This document shows, piece after piece, positions 12,651-13,101 of a stretch of 13,101 nucleotides of DNA. The stretch's first letter is position 1, and each line of letters starts with the position of its first letter. Both the position numbers and the translations under genes were made by a program. Origin of the DNA: CAG-533 sp963645165 (GTDB taxonomy: Bacteria; Bacillota_I; Bacilli_A; RF39; UBA660); the NCBI GenBank assembly GCA_963645165.1, contig CAVIQT010000021.1, positions 1 to 13,101 of the forward strand, read 5' to 3'. Below the pieces are notes generated by a model. It was not told the origin of the DNA. It saw only the letters and a program-made list of their open reading frames with translations, and made no database searches.

Positions 12651-13101
12651 ATGGATAATAAATTAATTGGAAAAATATTTTATTTTATAATGATGAAGAA
12701 GGCAATACAAAAGTAGAAGTACTATTAGAAAATGAGGACGTTTGGTTAAATGCCGATGCATTATCAACACTTTTTAATATTGATAGAAGCGGGATTGTAA
12801 GACATATTAAGAATATTTATAAAGATGAAGAGTTGGATGAAAATAGCACGTGTGCAAAAATCGCACATATGGGTAATGACGGTAAACAAGTTTATAATAC
12901 AAAATATTATAATCTTGATATGATCATTTCAGTAGGCTTTAGAGTTAACTCTAAAAAAGCAATTAAATTTAGAATTTGGGCAAATAAAATAATTAAAGAT
13001 TATATGGTTCAAGGTTTTGCATTAAATGATGAAAGATTTTTAAAATCAAAAAAATCTGATCAAGAGTATTTTAAAAGATTACTTGAAAGAATTAAATTAA
13101 T
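12651..13101 (+). pseudogene. RhuM-family protein gene, frameshifted near its start and cut by window
   Basis: AAAGGAGG (12636-12643) and ATG 12651 give a strong start, but that frame (MDNKLIGKI...) stops at a TAG after 21 codons. From about 12680 the -1 frame is open to the window edge and encodes the RhuM signature: VWLNADALSTLF, DRSGIVRHIKNI, DEELDENSTC, YYNLDMIISVGFRVNSKKA and FRIWANKIIKDYMVQGF. That frame has stops just upstream and no standard start. Joining MDNKLIGKI to LFYNDEEGNTKVEV restores a normal RhuM N-terminus, so one base appears lost (or two gained) around 12675-12685, in an A/T run. No canonical slippery heptamer is seen. RhuM proteins, named from a Salmonella pathogenicity island, are of unknown biochemical function and common on mobile and phage-related DNA. 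A sequencing error is possible. Confidence 0.75.

Noticed and set aside
12660..12690. Programmed -1 frameshift in the RhuM gene.
   Set aside because: The required frame change is -1, but none of the heptamers in the run fits X-XXY-YYZ in the zero frame, so a plain indel or sequencing error is likelier.
1..13101. CRISPR array, tRNA or rRNA genes, insertion sequence ends.
   Set aside because: No regularly spaced repeats, no cloverleaf or rRNA-like stretches and no transposase-like frames were seen on either strand.
1..13101. Alternative code with TGA read as tryptophan.
   Set aside because: All core proteins are full length without internal TGA, and the tryptophan codons I checked are all TGG.

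Overview
The window is very A+T-rich and codes densely, with about a dozen ordinary bacterial genes. It reads as a low-G+C Gram-positive bacterium (Bacillota, Bacilli/Erysipelotrichia-like or a wall-bearing relative of the Mollicutes). The evidence is strong GGAGG/AGGTG ribosome sites, extended -10 promoters (TGATATAAT), a FemABX-type peptidoglycan enzyme, a long-form hibernation factor, and secG-rnr-smpB and hpf-secA gene orders known from Bacillus-type genomes. All the tryptophan codons I checked are TGG, so the standard bacterial code fits. None of the 11 complete core genes ends in TGA (7 TAA, 4 TAG).

Layout. At 1-1020 (minus) is a FemABX-like aminoacyltransferase cut by the left edge. 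It is divergent from an enolase gene (1127-2344), which is followed by an ABC-F ATPase (2374-3933). Then come a guanine deaminase (4005-4466), secG (4551-4766) with a terminator, and the overlapping pair rnr-smpB (4865-7388). Next is an orphan LytTR regulator with a degenerate receiver domain (7492-8190). A cold-shock protein (8316-8531), hpf (8614-9150) and secA (9212-11713) follow, each ending at or near its own intrinsic terminator.

How the core genes work together: SecA and SecG are the motor and an accessory channel subunit of the same translocon. RNase R and SmpB act in RNA decay and ribosome rescue. Hpf and the cold-shock protein protect ribosomes and RNA under slow growth or cold, and ABC-F proteins act on the ribosome. 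The stretch is therefore rich in secretion and translation-maintenance genes.

After secA the character changes. In Bacillus prfB follows secA, but here there is a nucleoside-deoxyribosyltransferase-like gene with different codon use (11879-12301). It is followed by a 349-base gene-poor stretch with a near-consensus plus-strand promoter, a minus-strand terminator and a small hydrophobic minus-strand reading frame. That arrangement recalls a type I toxin-antitoxin locus. The window ends in a RhuM-family gene whose start is out of frame with its body. This right end looks like the edge of an accessory or mobile region, and it holds the most speculative and most interesting material.
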